Source: Pseudomonadota bacterium
GTDB lineage: Bacteria; Pseudomonadota; Gammaproteobacteria; Steroidobacterales; Steroidobacteraceae
DNA length: 64,000 nt
Direction of reading: 5' to 3'
NCBI GenBank assembly: GCA_026398735.1
Contig: JAPLSH010000019.1
Coordinates: 25,304 to 89,303, forward strand
Shown here: piece after piece, positions 54,608-62,635 of the stretch
How positions within the stretch are numbered: the first letter of the stretch is position 1
Layout: each line of letters opens with the position of its first letter
Translations under genes and position numbers: made by a program
Notes under the pieces: generated by a model
What the model was told of the DNA's origin: nothing
Seen by the model: only the letters and a program-made list of their open reading frames with translations
Database searches by the model: none

Positions 54608-55027
54608 ATGAATTCTCGTCCGACGGTCATTGCTGCATTGCTGGGCTGCGCAGCCCTCGCACCGGTTGCCTTGGCACACCACTCTTTCGCCATGTTTGAT
54701 CAGGCCAAACAGGTATCGCTCAAGGGCACGGTCACAGAGTTCCAGTGGACCAACCCGCACGCGTTCATCCACGTCGAAATCACCACCGATGCCGGCGCCA
54801 AAGAAACTTGGGACATCGAGCTCAACAGCCCGAACAACCTCAAGCGCCAGGGCTGGAGCAGTACCAGCGTGAAGCCCGGCGATAAGGTCACCATGATCGC
54901 CAACCCACTGCGCGATCTCAGCCACAAAGGCGGCCTGTTTGTTGCCGTCACCCTGGCCGACGGCAAAGTGCTGGGTGACGCCACGCGTGCTGGCGGCGGC
55001 CCTGTAAACGTTCCCGTTGTGCCCTGA
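54608..55027 (+). CDS. small secreted HHS protein (DUF6152-like) paralog 2
   Basis: APVALA-HHSFAMFDQAKQVSLKGTVTEFQWTNPHAFIHVEI; ATG at 54608. Confidence 0.85.
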   Translation: MNSRPTVIAALLGCAALAPVALAHHSFAMFDQAKQVSLKGTVTEFQWTNPHAFIHVEITTDAGAKETWDIELNSPNNLKRQGWSSTSVKPGDKVTMIANPLRDLSHKGGLFVAVTLADGKVLGDATRAGGGPVNVPVVP

Positions 55028-55044
55028 ACTTGCGGAGATACACC

Positions 55045-55455
55045 ATGAAGCATAGCCACGTCATAGTTGCCGGCGCCGCACTGCTGGCCTTTTCCACTCC
55101 TGCCTTCGTGCATCACTCCGGCGCCATGTTCGATGGGGCTCGTGAGCAGACCATCGCAGGCACGGTCACAGAGTTCAACTGGACCAACCCGCACTCGTCC
55201 TTCAAGGTCGAAGTCACCGATGCGGCAGGCAAGAGTGCAATCTGGGCCATCGAAATGAACGGCCCTCAGAACCTTATGCATGACGGCTGGAAGCGCTCCA
55301 GCATCAAGCCGGGCGACAAAATCACCGCTGTGGTGCATCCGCTGCGTGATGGCAAGCCAGGCGGCTCGTACGTGTCGGTAACCCTGGCCGATGGCACCGT
55401 GCTCAAGGGCGTGGGTCCAGGTCAGTCGAGCTACGACGCGCCTGCTGCCAAGTAA
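55045..55455 (+). CDS. small secreted HHS protein (DUF6152-like) paralog 3
   Basis: STPAFV-HHSGAMFDGAREQTIAGTVTEFNWTNPHSSFKVEV; ATG at 55045. Confidence 0.85.
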   Translation: MKHSHVIVAGAALLAFSTPAFVHHSGAMFDGAREQTIAGTVTEFNWTNPHSSFKVEVTDAAGKSAIWAIEMNGPQNLMHDGWKRSSIKPGDKITAVVHPLRDGKPGGSYVSVTLADGTVLKGVGPGQSSYDAPAAK

Positions 55456-55500
55456 GGTCAGTAGTTCAAGTCAGTCGAACTACGACGCACCTGCTGCCAA
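55422..55500 (+). repeat. 30-bp direct repeat straddling the stop codon
   Basis: TCAGTCGAGCTACGACGCGCCTGCTGCCAA (55422-55451) and TCAGTCGAACTACGACGCACCTGCTGCCAA (55471-55500), 2 mismatches. Confidence 0.9.
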
Positions 55501-55519
55501 AAAAGAAGGCAGCAGGTCA

Positions 55520-55542
55520 GGCGGCCCCGATCCGGGGCCGCC
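55520..55542. terminator. perfect hairpin between convergent genes
   Basis: GGCGGCCCC(G)ATC(C)GGGGCCGCC; preceded by a second hairpin CTGCTGCC...GGCAGCAG (55491-55515). Confidence 0.7.
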
Positions 55543-55555
55543 CCGCCCTAACAGG

Positions 55556-56449
55556 CTACTTACTGGCTCGATCGTCCAGCGCCTTCTGACCCGCACCCGT
55601 GCTGGGCAGGTTCTGGTTCAGGTTGGGCAAGCACTCCACTTCGGGAATGTCGCTGTAATCCTGGCGCAAGAAGTCTTTGCTGCTCTTCCATTCACCGGGC
55701 CACATCTTCGGATCGGTCATCGTGTAATCGATGTGTATCTTCATGCCTTTATCGAGCATGGTGATGCGCTCCACGATCTGGAACTCATCGCTAATCGGAA
55801 TACCCGAGTCAATGTAATGCTCATTGGGCTCGATGTATTTGGTGGTCACCACCAGCGCATCTTTTTCCCACTTACCGATCGACTCACCGTTATAGGTGGG
55901 AACGGCGTAGTCAGAGTCCGAGTGCTCGCGACCATCCAGATAGATAAAGCGCATGCTATTGGTGAACGCAAACAGCATGTAAATGATAGTCGGCTTTTGA
56001 ATCATGCTGATCGGCCACACCCGCGTCATGATCATCGGCATGCCGATGGGGTAGCACTGGCCACTCACATCCCGGTAGGGCACGCCCTTCTTACGGGCTT
56101 CCTCGGCCTCACGCAGCGCTGTTTGCCCAGGTTCCTTGAAGGCCGGATAGTTGGGCCCGAAGCGAAAATCATTGAACGAGCGCCGCAGGTCCACAAACCA
56201 AGTGCCGGTCACATCAAATGGCGGCTTAGGACGCTTCTTGTTGAGGTTCTCGGGTGCTAACGCACCGTAGTATTTGGGGTGCTTATGTGCCAACTCGTCC
56301 ATGCGCTGCTGCGTAATACCACCGCCGGCAGTACGGCCCGCAGGCGGCGACGCCGGCGCTGCAGCTTGAGCAGCTGCCAGCGAGGGCACAGAACCGATGA
56401 CACAGGCTGCGACGACCGCAGTTAGAAAACGCGAAGCATTACGACTCAT
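55556..56449 (-). CDS. secreted hypothetical protein, GRWEGDTLVV-type paralog 3
   Basis: MSRNASRFLTAVVAACVIGSVPSLAAAQA signal; IGKWEKDALVVTTKYIEPNEHYIDSG. Confidence 0.8.
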   Translation of the reverse strand: MSRNASRFLTAVVAACVIGSVPSLAAAQAAAPASPPAGRTAGGGITQQRMDELAHKHPKYYGALAPENLNKKRPKPPFDVTGTWFVDLRRSFNDFRFGPNYPAFKEPGQTALREAEEARKKGVPYRDVSGQCYPIGMPMIMTRVWPISMIQKPTIIYMLFAFTNSMRFIYLDGREHSDSDYAVPTYNGESIGKWEKDALVVTTKYIEPNEHYIDSGIPISDEFQIVERITMLDKGMKIHIDYTMTDPKMWPGEWKSSKDFLRQDYSDIPEVECLPNLNQNLPSTGAGQKALDDRASK

Positions 56450-56481
56450 GGGATCCACTTCTCCGGACGATTAAATAGGAT

Positions 56482-58608
56482 TCAACGGGCAACCGGCGCA
56501 GCAGGCAAAGGATAGCGCAGCAATTGCTCAGCTACAGGCTGCAGTGGCGGCAAGGCGGTGCGCCCTGTTACCGGGTTGGCATAGTGATAGGGAATCTCGT
56601 AGACGATCGGGTACATCGCGATGAACTGCGTGGGCGGTGTATCGGGTGGGAACTCGGGGCTGATGCCGGGCATGCCACGACTGGAGCCCTTAGCCCAGCC
56701 GCCCTCGTAGTTGGCGTTCCATGTATTGAAGGTGTGTACCACTCTAAAGCGCCACAAACCCTCTTCTTTGACCGCCTGGTTCTCGTAAACCGAGCCGCCC
56801 ATCGTGGCGCGACCACCCAGGCTCATTTGCTGCTGCATACGCAAGCGGATACGCGCACTGAGACCATCATCGGACACATGAATGACCGGCTGCATCTGGA
56901 TGTGATTGCCCAAGCGTCCCTGCACCGGACCCTCTGCGCCACGGCCGAACACCGTGACCAGAAACGGACGCAGGCGAGCTCCCTGGTACACACCGCGCTG
57001 GGCAAGCTCGATGCTGCCATCGCGTGTGAACAGATTGGCCAGATCGTTCCACAGGTTCTTGTCCAGGTAGTAGCCATAGGCACTCTCTAGATTCTCAAGC
57101 TCGTGAAAGTCCCGCGCGCGCTCCACGATGCGCGCCGCATCGGTCAATGCAGCCTGAACATCGCGAACCGGCTGCGCCACCGCCGCTGGCGGTTTAAACA
57201 AAGCTGAAGAGGCAAGCTTGGCACCCGGACCGCCCACTGCCGGATAGGTCGCCACCTTGCCCGTTACCGGATTGGCGTAGTGATACGGCGGCACATGTGC
57301 ATTGGGATAGATTGCATAGACCTGAGTAGGCAAGCGATCCGGAGGCAATGACAAAAAAGGCCCGGGTGCAGGCTGCGCATCTTTGCCCCAACCTTGCTCG
57401 TAATCGGTGACGAAGGTCGGGAAGTAATGCACCGACTTGAACTTCCACGTGCCGTTGTCGTTGACGTAGCTGTTCTCGTAGAGGCCTTCACTCCACTGGC
57501 CGCCCTGACCATAAGTGCCAGTCATCGACAGTTCGCGGCTACGGGCACGGGCTGTCTTGCCATCGGGCGCCACAGTGACCACCGTCTGCAATTGCATATG
57601 ATCGTTGAGCCAACCGGGCACCAAGCCATGAGGACCCAACGTGCCGAGAAACGCACGCACCCGCGTTTTGCCGACATACACACCCTGTTGTCCGAACTCC
57701 AGAGTGGCGTCATTGGCAAACAGGTCAGCCACCTGATCCCATTGCGCGCGATCCAAGTAGTACCCATAGATGCGCTGCAGGTTTTCTATGTCCTGCTCGT
57801 CACGCAAACGTTGCGCGCGTCGCAACAAGTCTGCTGCCACGCGTCGTGCATCACCGGCAGGAGCCTGTTGAGGCAGCGCTGCACTGGCCCATGCCCTGCC
57901 ACCCGTCAGCGTAGTACCGGGGTTGGTGTAATGGAAAGTAGCAATGCACGCGGCAGGAAAGCCCTCACAGCTACCGTCTCGCGGCTCATCGGCCGGGTGC
58001 GCCAAGGTACGCGGTGCGCCGTTTGCCGCATCTGCGGATGGGACCACCCATCCCTTGGCATAGGGCGCGCTGAAGCCGCTGAAATAATTAAGGCGTGAGA
58101 TTTTCCAGACACCGCCGCGCTTGGCGTAGTCCATCTCATAGACACCCTCTGCCCAAGTAGCGCCCTTACCTACACCGCCAAAGTACGCATAGGCACGCCA
58201 GCGGCCCTTGGCGGTTTGCCCACCAGACTCCAGGTGCACCACCGGCTGAATGTTCATGTGGTTGTAAAGGCGGTTGTCGCCCAGCCCCACCTGTCCGACC
58301 GGCACATTGCCCACATTGCGAAACAGATGTTCGCGAATACTGGCCTTACCGACGAACACGCCAGCCGGATAATTGGCACGTGCGTCGTCAGTGAATAGTT
58401 CAGCCACATCGGCCCACAGGCCCTTGTCAACGTAATAGCCATAGACGCGCTGCAGCCGCTTGACCGATGCCAAGTCTTCGCCGGCTTGCACCTCTGCTGC
58501 CACACGCGCCAACTGTTCGTTCAGCGGCGCAGTAGACGTGGCACTGGCCGCCAACGCCGGTCCCGTCAGGACAGTTAGGAGCAGCGCAATAGCAACGGAT
58601 TTATGCAT
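56482..58608 (-). CDS. secreted protein with three SnoaL/NTF2-like domains
   Basis: Signal peptide MHKSVAIALLLTVLTGPALAA; three internal repeats each containing YGYY(V/L)D, NH(M/I), WxxGxYE/SVYEN and a terminal HYxNPxT motif. Confidence 0.85.
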   Translation of the reverse strand: MHKSVAIALLLTVLTGPALAASATSTAPLNEQLARVAAEVQAGEDLASVKRLQRVYGYYVDKGLWADVAELFTDDARANYPAGVFVGKASIREHLFRNVGNVPVGQVGLGDNRLYNHMNIQPVVHLESGGQTAKGRWRAYAYFGGVGKGATWAEGVYEMDYAKRGGVWKISRLNYFSGFSAPYAKGWVVPSADAANGAPRTLAHPADEPRDGSCEGFPAACIATFHYTNPGTTLTGGRAWASAALPQQAPAGDARRVAADLLRRAQRLRDEQDIENLQRIYGYYLDRAQWDQVADLFANDATLEFGQQGVYVGKTRVRAFLGTLGPHGLVPGWLNDHMQLQTVVTVAPDGKTARARSRELSMTGTYGQGGQWSEGLYENSYVNDNGTWKFKSVHYFPTFVTDYEQGWGKDAQPAPGPFLSLPPDRLPTQVYAIYPNAHVPPYHYANPVTGKVATYPAVGGPGAKLASSALFKPPAAVAQPVRDVQAALTDAARIVERARDFHELENLESAYGYYLDKNLWNDLANLFTRDGSIELAQRGVYQGARLRPFLVTVFGRGAEGPVQGRLGNHIQMQPVIHVSDDGLSARIRLRMQQQMSLGGRATMGGSVYENQAVKEEGLWRFRVVHTFNTWNANYEGGWAKGSSRGMPGISPEFPPDTPPTQFIAMYPIVYEIPYHYANPVTGRTALPPLQPVAEQLLRYPLPAAPVAR

Positions 58609-58614
58609 TGTTAA

Positions 58615-58905
58615 TCAGCCTTGAACCCAAGCTGCATCGGCCGGATGCATTTGCACCTGCAGCGGAACATTGCAGGATGCAGCAACGTCTCTGCTAAACG
58701 CATACGGCGGATAGGCGTTGCACATGTCGTCGAGTGTCCAGTCACCACAAGGATCGGTGTAGCCACAACTACTCCGGGTTAAGCCGGCAGGCGTAGCCGC
58801 CAACAGCGAACCCGGCAGCGCCGCAGCGACCAATGTGCCGCCGGCCACCAACGTGACTTGACCGAGGAATCCTCGGCGTGTGCTGACGAATCGAGCGTTA
58901 GCCAT
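58615..58905 (-). CDS. small Tat-signal Cys-rich protein
   Basis: MANARFVSTRRGFLGQVTLVAGGTLVAAALPGSLLAA then CGYTDPCGDWTLDDMCNAYPPYAFSRDVAASC; ATG at 58905. Confidence 0.75.
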   Translation of the reverse strand: MANARFVSTRRGFLGQVTLVAGGTLVAAALPGSLLAATPAGLTRSSCGYTDPCGDWTLDDMCNAYPPYAFSRDVAASCNVPLQVQMHPADAAWVQG

Positions 58906-58915
58906 TTGCATAACC

Positions 58916-60352
58916 TCAGGCCTGTACCAGCGACGGCAACTCGTCGGCACCAAACCAATTGGTGTGAGTACCGCCGCGCAACCGGAACGGCAACTTGACC
59001 GTGGCGATGGCGCCCTCCTCCAGTCGCTGTGCGTCGACGATCACCAGATCGCTCGACATCGATTCGTAATTGTTAGCAATGCCCATCAGGTAGCCATCAC
59101 CCTCGGCACGACCGCCTTTGCGCGGCATGAAACAGCTTTCCTGCAGGCTCTGCACAGGGCCCACAAAATAGCTGCTCGTCGCGCCGGTGTTGACGTCCAC
59201 ACGTTGGTACTGATTGGTGACAAAGCCGCCCATACCACCGGCTCGCGCCTTGTCAAACGGCAGGTTGGGATCGCGGTTGCCCACATAGCAATACTTGTAG
59301 GGCAAGGACAGAAATCGATCGTCCATGCGGGCCAGCACACCGTTGGCGGTGCTGACGACTTCTTCATCGAACGTATCTTTCTTGGAGTTCATGTTGAACG
59401 TCCAGCGACGGATCTGCGATGCATCGCGTTCACCACTGGAGGTGGGCAGTTCCATGGTGATACGCCCGTCCTTGTGGTCCCGCGCATTGAGGAAATGCAG
59501 CGTGTTGCGGGCAGGGCCCTTGAACCAGCGCACGTCTTTGCTTGTACCACCGCGCGGCACCACGGCAACCATCGTCGATAGGTTGCCATCCCATGCCCAC
59601 ATCGGCTCGCCGGTCTTGAGCCGCGCATCGCTGGTGGTACGCGCCACCAGCGGGATCAACACGTAATTCTGCGTGATGGCGCAGTCATGCATGATTCCCA
59701 CATACGGTGCCTTGAACCACACTTCATGGGTGATGTCGCCATGACGGTTCATGGTGTACACGGCTACGTCATTGGTCAGGTCACCCTTGGCTTGGTAACC
59801 ATAGGCGATCATCTCCCCGGTTACCGGATCGATCTTGGGGTGAGCCGACATGCTGGTGGCTGTATAGCGGCCGTTGAAGGTCCAGATGCCGCGCGTCTCG
59901 AGCGTGTGAGGATCGATGTGCCACGGCAGCGAGTCCTCCTTGAGGACCAGCAGTTTTCCGCCATGCCAATACAGGTGCGTATTGGCCGCCGAGCGCTCGA
60001 GCTTGGCAACGCTCGGATCGTCGGTGTAGTGGTTGCGATACACGCCATACAGACGCCGATGCGCCTCACGCTCCGCCTGCAGACGCGCTGTTTGCACATA
60101 CCGGCTACGAAAATTGACGTTGCCGTCCTTGAAGCGAAAGCGACTGACATGGCCATCACCATTAAAGCCTGTCGGCCATTCGTTCTGTGGCGGGCGGTAC
60201 TGGAAATCGCACTGAATCCGGTAGAACGTACCGTCGATGTCGGAGGGTATTTTTCCCCAAACCTCGCAGTCGTAGATGTCGGCCTCAAAGCGCGTGGGCG
60301 CATTAAAGCCGGTCGACGGGAACATCGGGTGTCCACGAAAATCCACTGCCAT
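58916..60352 (-). CDS. carotenoid cleavage oxygenase / lignostilbene dioxygenase family protein
   Basis: Candidate Fe-ligand His in SMSAHPK, GIMHDCAIT, NTLHFLNA, RGGTHTNW; GDGHVSRFRFKDG. Confidence 0.92.
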   Translation of the reverse strand: MAVDFRGHPMFPSTGFNAPTRFEADIYDCEVWGKIPSDIDGTFYRIQCDFQYRPPQNEWPTGFNGDGHVSRFRFKDGNVNFRSRYVQTARLQAEREAHRRLYGVYRNHYTDDPSVAKLERSAANTHLYWHGGKLLVLKEDSLPWHIDPHTLETRGIWTFNGRYTATSMSAHPKIDPVTGEMIAYGYQAKGDLTNDVAVYTMNRHGDITHEVWFKAPYVGIMHDCAITQNYVLIPLVARTTSDARLKTGEPMWAWDGNLSTMVAVVPRGGTSKDVRWFKGPARNTLHFLNARDHKDGRITMELPTSSGERDASQIRRWTFNMNSKKDTFDEEVVSTANGVLARMDDRFLSLPYKYCYVGNRDPNLPFDKARAGGMGGFVTNQYQRVDVNTGATSSYFVGPVQSLQESCFMPRKGGRAEGDGYLMGIANNYESMSSDLVIVDAQRLEEGAIATVKLPFRLRGGTHTNWFGADELPSLVQA

Positions 60353-60358
60353 GATCTA

Positions 60359-60374
60359 CCCCCCTCCCCCACCC
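60359..60374 (-). promoter_or_regulatory. G-rich (G-quadruplex-capable) Shine-Dalgarno region
   Basis: - strand GGGTGGGGGAGGGGGG ends 6 nt before the ATG of the carotenoid oxygenase. Confidence 0.5.
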
Positions 60375-60473
60375 TGGATGTCTTTGCACTTTGCACCGCT
60401 GGGCAAACAGGGGCAAGCGCCGAATCATTGAAAGTACAACGACTGCCGCCATAACGCGGCGCGCATGACAACC

Positions 60474-62558
60474 TTATGGCTTGCGCGAAGGCAGGCGCTG
60501 CAGAATGTAAGCCCCGATATCGGCAATCTGCTCAGGCGAATAGATATCGCGAAACACCGGCATGTTGTTGCGCCCTTGCAGGGTCACCATGGCGATCTGC
60601 GCGACATCCAGATTGCCCTGCACCAGCGTAGGTCCACCACCGTGACCACCCGTGCCGCTCTCCCCATGGCAAGCCACGCACGCGGCCTTGTAAAGCGCTT
60701 CGCCTTGATCGGCGACACCGGCGCGTGAAGAAACAGGCAACGCGGCCGCACGCTGCGGTCCTGCCGCAGCAGCTACCGGCACAGGGCCGATTTTGCCATC
60801 CAGCGAGAACATCCAGATGCCGTCGCCACGTTTGCCGTTGGCAAATGCCCCGCCACCGGCATGCACAGTGACGTACTGCTTACCCTTATGCTCAAAGGTA
60901 GTCACTGTGGTGTTGACGCCCGCATCGGTCTGGAACTCCCACAGCTTCACACCAGTGGTTTTGTCGAGCGCAGTCAGACGGCCATCGGCGCGCCCGACAA
61001 ACAACAAACCACCACCGGTGACTACGGCACCGCTGTAGCAGATCTCGCGCCACTGCTGACGCCACACCAGCCGGTTGGTGCGAACATCCAGCGCCGCCAG
61101 CACACCGCCATCGTGCACTTGCGACTGCGTGAAATTGCCACCCATATAGACCTTGTTCGGACCAGGTGTTTCCAGCGGCAGACGCACAACAAAGTTGCTG
61201 ATGCGATCCGACGCACACACATACAGCAAATAGCTGCCGGGGTCATAGGCACTGGGTGGCCAGTTCGCGCCACCCATCGTGCCGGGCTTCATCATCGTCG
61301 GCTGATCCCAGAACGGTGTGAAAATGCGCCCGCCGTTGGGGATCTCGCTGCTGCCGGTCAAACGCCGGGCATCCTCGGGAACGATATCGATCTGTTGCGG
61401 CACGATCGCATCGCCCACCGGATAAGGCTGCGTCGCCGCCGTGTGTTGGCGAGGCTCCTGCGGCACAGGCTTTTCGGTAATGCCCAGCAGCGGCTTGCCA
61501 GTCACGCGATCTAGAATGTAGGCCCAGCCGGTCTTGCCCACCTGTACCAAAGCCTTGCGCGACTTGCCGCCGTAGGGCGCATCGAACAGCACCACAGGAT
61601 TGGGCGAGTCATAGTCCCAAATGTCGTGATGCACTTGCTGAAAATGCCAGCGATAGGTTCCGTTGCGCACATCCAGTGCAACAATGGAATTGGCGAACAG
61701 GTTGTCGCCCTTGCGCACACTGCCGTTTAGATCAGGCCCCGGATTTGCCGTAGAGAAATAGATCATCCCCAACTCAGGGTCGATGGCGGGCGTTTGCCAA
61801 ATCGAAGCACCACCGCGCTGCCAGGCATCGCTGTCTTGTGGCCAAGTCTCATGACCTTTCTCACCTGGGCCGGGCACCGTAAAGAACGTCCACACCAGCT
61901 TGCCGGTCTTGGCGTCGTAGGCGCGCAGCTTGCCGCGCGTACCCATCTCGCCACCATTTACACCGGCAATCACCAGCCCATCGAAATAGAGCGGCGCTGC
62001 GGTAATCGCATAGCCGTCTTCCCAGCGTTCGACCAACGAGGTCCACAACACTGCACCCGTGCGCTGATCCAACGCAGTGAGCTTCGCATCGGCCTGCGTC
62101 AGATAGACCTTGCCATCACCCAAGGCTACGCCGCGATTGCCCCGACCAATGGGACTGCCTGCGCGCAGATCCGGATTGCCGTGATAGGTCCACAGGATCC
62201 GACCTGACTCGACATCCATGGCAAAGACATCGTTGGCGCCGTTGCTGACGTACAGCACGCCTTCAAAAGACAGTATCTGGGTCTGACCCGAGTGCCCAGG
62301 CGTGGTGCCGCTGTTCATGCTGGTGCGCCACAACGCACGCAGACCCGACACGTTGTCGCGATTGAGCAGCTTGAGGGGAGACCAGCGCTGGTTGTACAGC
62401 GTGCCGCCGTTGGTGATCCAACTCTGCGTCGGTGGACTCAAGAGCTGACTGGCTGAGAAGGCCGGAGCCAGCGTCACCTGTGCAGGTGTCTGAGCTAGCC
62501 CAGCAGTGGCCGTCAAAGACAGCACGACCAAGCAGACCAAAGAGGTAATACGGCGCAT
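60474..62558 (-). CDS. PQQ-dependent dehydrogenase with C-terminal cytochrome c motif (quinohemoprotein)
   Basis: SWITNGGTLYNQRWSPL; HHDIWDYDSPNPVVLFD; C-terminal AACVACHGESGTGGHGG; ATG at 62558. Confidence 0.92.
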   Translation of the reverse strand: MRRITSLVCLVVLSLTATAGLAQTPAQVTLAPAFSASQLLSPPTQSWITNGGTLYNQRWSPLKLLNRDNVSGLRALWRTSMNSGTTPGHSGQTQILSFEGVLYVSNGANDVFAMDVESGRILWTYHGNPDLRAGSPIGRGNRGVALGDGKVYLTQADAKLTALDQRTGAVLWTSLVERWEDGYAITAAPLYFDGLVIAGVNGGEMGTRGKLRAYDAKTGKLVWTFFTVPGPGEKGHETWPQDSDAWQRGGASIWQTPAIDPELGMIYFSTANPGPDLNGSVRKGDNLFANSIVALDVRNGTYRWHFQQVHHDIWDYDSPNPVVLFDAPYGGKSRKALVQVGKTGWAYILDRVTGKPLLGITEKPVPQEPRQHTAATQPYPVGDAIVPQQIDIVPEDARRLTGSSEIPNGGRIFTPFWDQPTMMKPGTMGGANWPPSAYDPGSYLLYVCASDRISNFVVRLPLETPGPNKVYMGGNFTQSQVHDGGVLAALDVRTNRLVWRQQWREICYSGAVVTGGGLLFVGRADGRLTALDKTTGVKLWEFQTDAGVNTTVTTFEHKGKQYVTVHAGGGAFANGKRGDGIWMFSLDGKIGPVPVAAAAGPQRAAALPVSSRAGVADQGEALYKAACVACHGESGTGGHGGGPTLVQGNLDVAQIAMVTLQGRNNMPVFRDIYSPEQIADIGAYILQRLPSRKP

Positions 62559-62635
62559 GTTTCCCCCGCCACCAACTGTTTTTCTGCAGGGACTATAGCC
62601 CAAGCGCTTTGATTCCAACGCCAGCAAGCTGGAAA

